From Rachicladosporium sp. CCFEE 5018 (lineage: Eukaryota; Ascomycota; Dothideomycetes; Cladosporiales; Cladosporiaceae), in the NCBI GenBank assembly GCA_002077045.2, contig KZ111183.1, positions 13,164 through 23,636 on the forward strand: 10,473 bases of DNA, read 5' to 3'. This document shows, piece after piece, positions 7,888 through 10,473 of this stretch (position 1 is its first letter; every line of letters begins with the position of its first letter). Under the pieces are notes generated by a model, which was not told the DNA's origin, did no database searches, and saw nothing but the letters and a program-made list of their open reading frames with translations. A program made the position numbers and the translations under genes.

Positions 7888-8255
7888 GCGATGAATGAGT
7901 TGTTGTTGCGGCAACATTGGCTTGCGTGATGAATGGGAGTTCGAAGGCTCTACTGGGAGTGCAAATTTGGGAGGGCGCAAAGGAACGGACACGTTTGGCT
8001 GTGCTGTCTTCTGGCAGCAATCTAGGCTGGGCGTAGTGCTCGGATGTCTGCTTCACGAGACCATGCAATAATGTGTACATCCATTGTTTCCAACATACCC
8101 TACTGTCATCTCCGCATGCTTCGTGACCGCGTATCGATGTGGTCACCGCCACCAATGGCGATTTCCACATAGCGAGCATTGTCCCAGTACCATGGCGTGA
8201 TAGTAATCCAGAGAGACCTGTTCATGTAGCCTTTCCTAACATTGCAGTTGATCCC
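7888..8255. other. Convergent 3' spacer between cbf1 and tif6
   Basis: These 368 bp lie between two stop codons that face each other, so they should hold both 3'-UTRs. A small inverted repeat (TGTTGC, G, GCAACA; 7904-7916) follows the cbf1 stop. TGTACATC at 8074-8081 is a near match to the Pumilio element UGUANAUA, missing the last base. No gene is seen; a long minus frame (7300-7992) is antisense to cbf1 and has no domain. Confidence 0.6.
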
Positions 8256-9061
8256 TCAGTAGAACGACTCGACCATCGTCTCCTTGTTCGTCGTGTTTAT
8301 GCTGCCCGGCGCCATACCCTCTCCAAGCTTGAACACACTCTCCACGACACTCAGCTCCGTTGCAGTCGTGTCCAGCCCAGTGACAGCCATCCAGTCATTG
8401 ACAACCATGCCTGCGCCCACAACCGCTGATCCACGATTCACACTTCCGGCCACAAGCGGCACTTGTAGTAGCGAGCTCAACTCGTCCTGGTCCTGAATCG
8501 ACGTTTTGGGATGCACGAGTCCGCCTTGATTCGAGAGCGACATGTAGCTGCCAGTCAGAACGTTGTCGGCTATGGTTTGCCGAAAGACCTCAACACCTAG
8601 CACATCCGCAATAATCTCCTCCGTCTCCCTCTCCAAATCCGGATGCACCAGTGCGACATGATCATTAGCACATATCACATTTCCCAACGCTGACAGTCTC
8701 TCCTCGATCCGCTGTATCTTCACACTATCCGGTATGCTATTTCGCAAGTGCTGTAGCTCCTGGTCCGTCGTGGAGGTCGGGACTAAGAGCCCTTTTCGGT
8801 TCCCGGCTGTGAGGCGGCCTATGATTCGCGTTCCTGCGATGGTGGTGTGGCAGATGGGGATTACGTCTGCGAGCTCGGCTTCGAAGACGGAGTAGAAGTT
8901 CTCGGAGGCGCCGATGGCGACGAGGGCGTAGGCGTTTGTTAGGGTGGAGAAGACGCCGACTCTGGGATCGGTGTTAGTATATAGTGCTGGCAATATGGAT
9001 AGACCGTGGGTTTGAGTGGAGCTTACTCATTGGAGTTTTCGAACGAGGCGCGGACAGCCAT
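8256..9061 (-). CDS. tif6: Eukaryotic translation initiation factor 6 (ribosome anti-association factor)
   Basis: eIF6 binds the 60S ribosomal subunit and blocks joining with 40S. It is needed for 60S maturation in the nucleolus and is released in the cytoplasm by the SBDS/Sdo1 and Efl1 GTPase pair. Exon 1 is 9061-9027 and exon 2 is 8961-8256, joined to give 246 aa, the standard family length. The N-terminus MAVRASFENSNE-VGVFSTL is restored only by splicing and matches the near-invariant eIF6 start. Other hallmarks are GASENFYSVFEAEL, GTRIIGRLTAGNRKGLLVP, SLSNQGGLVHPKTS, VNRGSAVVGAGMVVNDW and the terminal MVESFY. The five-fold repeated pentein fold appears complete. ATG 9061 has A at -3 and G at +4. 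An unspliced frame starting near 8993 would miss the true N-terminus. Confidence 0.97.
8962..9026 (-). other. Intron of tif6 (65 nt)
   Basis: GTAAGC donor at 9026, a consensus ACTAAC branch point and a CCCAG acceptor ending at 8962. It splits the Glu12 codon in phase 2. Removing it restores the conserved eIF6 N-terminus. Confidence 0.96.
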
Positions 9062-9747
9062 GATTGCGGCTCGGTGGCGTTGAAAGTATCTTGTGTGGTT
9101 GTAGTCGACGAGACAATTGATCGTATTGGATTCCTGATGGAAGATAAAGCTAATGTATTGATCTGTGACTGTCGGCGCAAAGCTGTAGTGGTGTGGTGGG
9201 ATATTTGTAGTGCAGTGGAATCTTCACATGCACGTCACACAAGCTGAGGGTCCAAATCGGGACGCTAGCGTGGGCAGTGACTCGGCGATGAGTCTTCCTC
9301 ACTCATCATTCTCTCACTTCGACCATAGCACACAACATGAGTCTTGCAATCAGATCTGGAAGAAAGCCCGTGATATGTACCATAGCTAGACAACCCGACT
9401 GACGGGAGTAGAGACGTTCCCCGTTATGAGGGCGCAGGATAATTTCCTCATGTTTGGCATTGAAGGCTGAGCCAACATCATACAACCTTGGAATCTGCAA
9501 TGGCCTTGAGGTCGCTTCTCCAAAGTTCTCGAACCCCTCTTACGGTTCTGCATGTACTACTAGTACAACGTCTCTGGCATGGACCGTCGATGAGAGCCGG
9601 ATGTAGCTCATCTTTTACATCTCCTCGACTCGCATCTCTCAGATGCCCGACAGCATAGCATCTGACTGCCACAGCCAGTTTATCAAGAGCATACTACATG
9701 TCGTAGAAAGCTGGAGCAGCACAAGTACAATCTACCCGTCCGTCCCT
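9062..9747. other. Intergenic region upstream of tif6
   Basis: No recognisable gene in 686 bp. The left part should be the tif6 promoter and leader, and the right part the 3' end of the gene at the right edge. A TCACATG (9224-9230) lies about 165 bp upstream of the tif6 start. A 15-bp palindrome lies at 9553-9567. The open frames here are short and without any domain. Confidence 0.6.
9553..9567. repeat. Perfect inverted repeat, 7-bp arms with one central base
   Basis: TGTACTA, a central C, then TAGTACA. It lies about 185 bp beyond the stop codon of the right-edge gene and about 490 bp upstream of tif6. No function is assigned. Confidence 0.5.
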
Positions 9748-10472
9748 CTATATGGCTGGACCTGAGAGCTTCGCTTCTGCAGATCTAATCGCCTCCAACG
9801 CCTGGTCCACACTCATGTGCACGGCTTCGCATACTTGGCCGCGCAGCTCCTTGAGTCGGCGTGTCCAGAAGCCCCATCGCTCGAGATTGGTACCTGGAAG
9901 TCCGGCGAACAGGATACCCGGTCCCTCCGACCTGAGGGCAGTCTCGCCCATCTCGCGCTCTTGCAAGCATAGCTGCAATATCCTTTGTCCGCTGTGGACG
10001 ATCCACTCGCAGGCGACCGCGACTTTGGTATCTGCGTTCTCCGCGACTACCCAGTTTTCTTCGAGTGCAGCTCGTAGCTGCCACACAGCGAAGTTGATCC
10101 AGGTCACCAGACTGGCGCTTTGTACACGCGCGGCGAAGGAGCTCACGTTGATCCACTGGTCAAGGGTGTAGTCATGAGGATGAGGAGAGCCCCAGACTCT
10201 ATTGAACGTAGGATCTGTTTCTGGTCAGCGACTGCAAAGATTGCTGGGCACGCTCCTCGCCCACCATGATTCCAGTCTTCCCGCATTTGTTGGCCAAGAC
10301 CAGGCAGCCCTTCCCACCCACTCGTAAGGTCAAGCGTCTCCAGTATCTGGATTAGTAATGATTGCCCGGGATCGGTGTACGGGATGTGTGCCGCAACATC
10401 GATGATGGTGAGCCACAGGCAGTATCGGAGCGCATCGATGCTTCCATACCCGTCCTGCGGACCAAGACTGAG
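9748..10472 (-). CDS. Fungal hypothetical protein, possibly DUF3632 (5' part cut off by the window edge)
   Basis: I do not recognise this gene with certainty. Two exons are visible: 10472-10265, open to the window edge, and 10214-9748, ending in TAG. Splicing gives a continuous frame of about 224 residues. The visible part contains YGSIDALRYCLWLTIID, then IPYTDPGQSLLIQILETL, LPGLGQQMREDWN, NVSSFAARVQSA, NFAVWQLRAALEE and ACEWIVHSGQRI. This helical, Trp-rich order (a region after 'L..W..N..AFAARL', then '..A.W.LR.ALE') resembles the fungal DUF3632 family from memory, whose function is unknown. No signal peptide, membrane segment or catalytic motif is seen in this part. The start codon lies outside the window. 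The family call is tentative; the coding call is firm because the splice and the open frame agree. Confidence 0.75.
10215..10264 (-). other. Intron of the right-edge gene (50 nt)
   Basis: GTGGGC donor at 10264, CTGAC branch point and AACAG acceptor ending at 10215. It joins ...DWNH to (D)PTFNRVWG in phase 1. The downstream frame is stopped at 10225-10227 if it is not spliced. The donor is a non-consensus GTG type, as in pex4. Confidence 0.8.
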
Positions 10473-10473
10473 G

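Noticed and set aside
7300..7992. 230-codon minus-strand open frame
   Set aside because: Fully antisense to cbf1 and its intron; Pro/Leu/Arg-rich with no domain. It is explained by the codon choice of cbf1.
8974..9180. 68-codon minus-strand frame overlapping the tif6 exon 1 region
   Set aside because: It begins with TTG, not ATG, and runs through the well-supported tif6 exon 1 and intron in another frame.
9752..10171. Plus-strand 139-codon and second minus-strand 123-codon frames
   Set aside because: Shadows of the spliced right-edge gene, whose intron and continuous frame are better supported.
1..10473. A metabolic cluster, defence system or mobile element
   Set aside because: All recognised genes are conserved housekeeping types in separate pathways. 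No transposase, terminal repeats, tandem arrays or biosynthetic enzymes were found.

Overview
The window is nuclear DNA from a filamentous ascomycete (Pezizomycotina). The evidence is four short introns of 50-65 nt with fungal-style splice sites and CTGAC/CTAAC branch points, genes on both strands separated by 0.4-1.7 kb, and proteins that read as fungal orthologues. A dothideomycete is my best guess from the general look of the proteins, but I cannot prove the class from this window. No ribosomal or transfer RNA gene, transposon or CRISPR array was seen.

Layout from left to right. (1) Minus strand, cut by the left edge: a Pumilio/Puf3-type RNA-binding protein with a long low-complexity N-terminal half and the first five PUF repeats. 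(2) About 1.7 kb without a recognisable gene, which is the upstream region of the PUF gene. It holds three CACGTG E-boxes and two clear inverted repeats. (3) Minus strand, two exons: the peroxisomal ubiquitin-conjugating enzyme Pex4. (4) A 401-bp divergent promoter. (5) Plus strand, one exon: a CCDC90/MCUR1/Fmp32-type (DUF1640) mitochondrial inner-membrane coiled-coil protein. (6) About 1 kb of spacer and leader with a 12-bp direct repeat and a possible 5'-UTR intron. (7) Plus strand, two exons: a Cbf1-type bHLH transcription factor. (8) A short convergent spacer. (9) Minus strand, two exons: translation/ribosome-assembly factor eIF6 (Tif6). (10) About 0.7 kb of spacer. (11) Minus strand, cut by the right edge: an unrecognised fungal protein, possibly DUF3632, with one intron.

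Most of these are conserved housekeeping genes (mRNA control, peroxisome import, mitochondrion, sulfur/centromere-type regulator, 60S biogenesis). They look like ordinary neighbours and not a cluster: there is no operon, no shared pathway and no sign of horizontal transfer. I found no convincing new multi-gene system. The points worth a second look are regulatory. The window encodes a class-B bHLH protein expected to bind CACGTG, and all three CACGTG sites I found lie in one intergenic region, upstream of the PUF gene. The Cbf1 gene's own upstream region carries Cbf1-like near-matches. Several gene starts depend on small introns that RNA data could settle.
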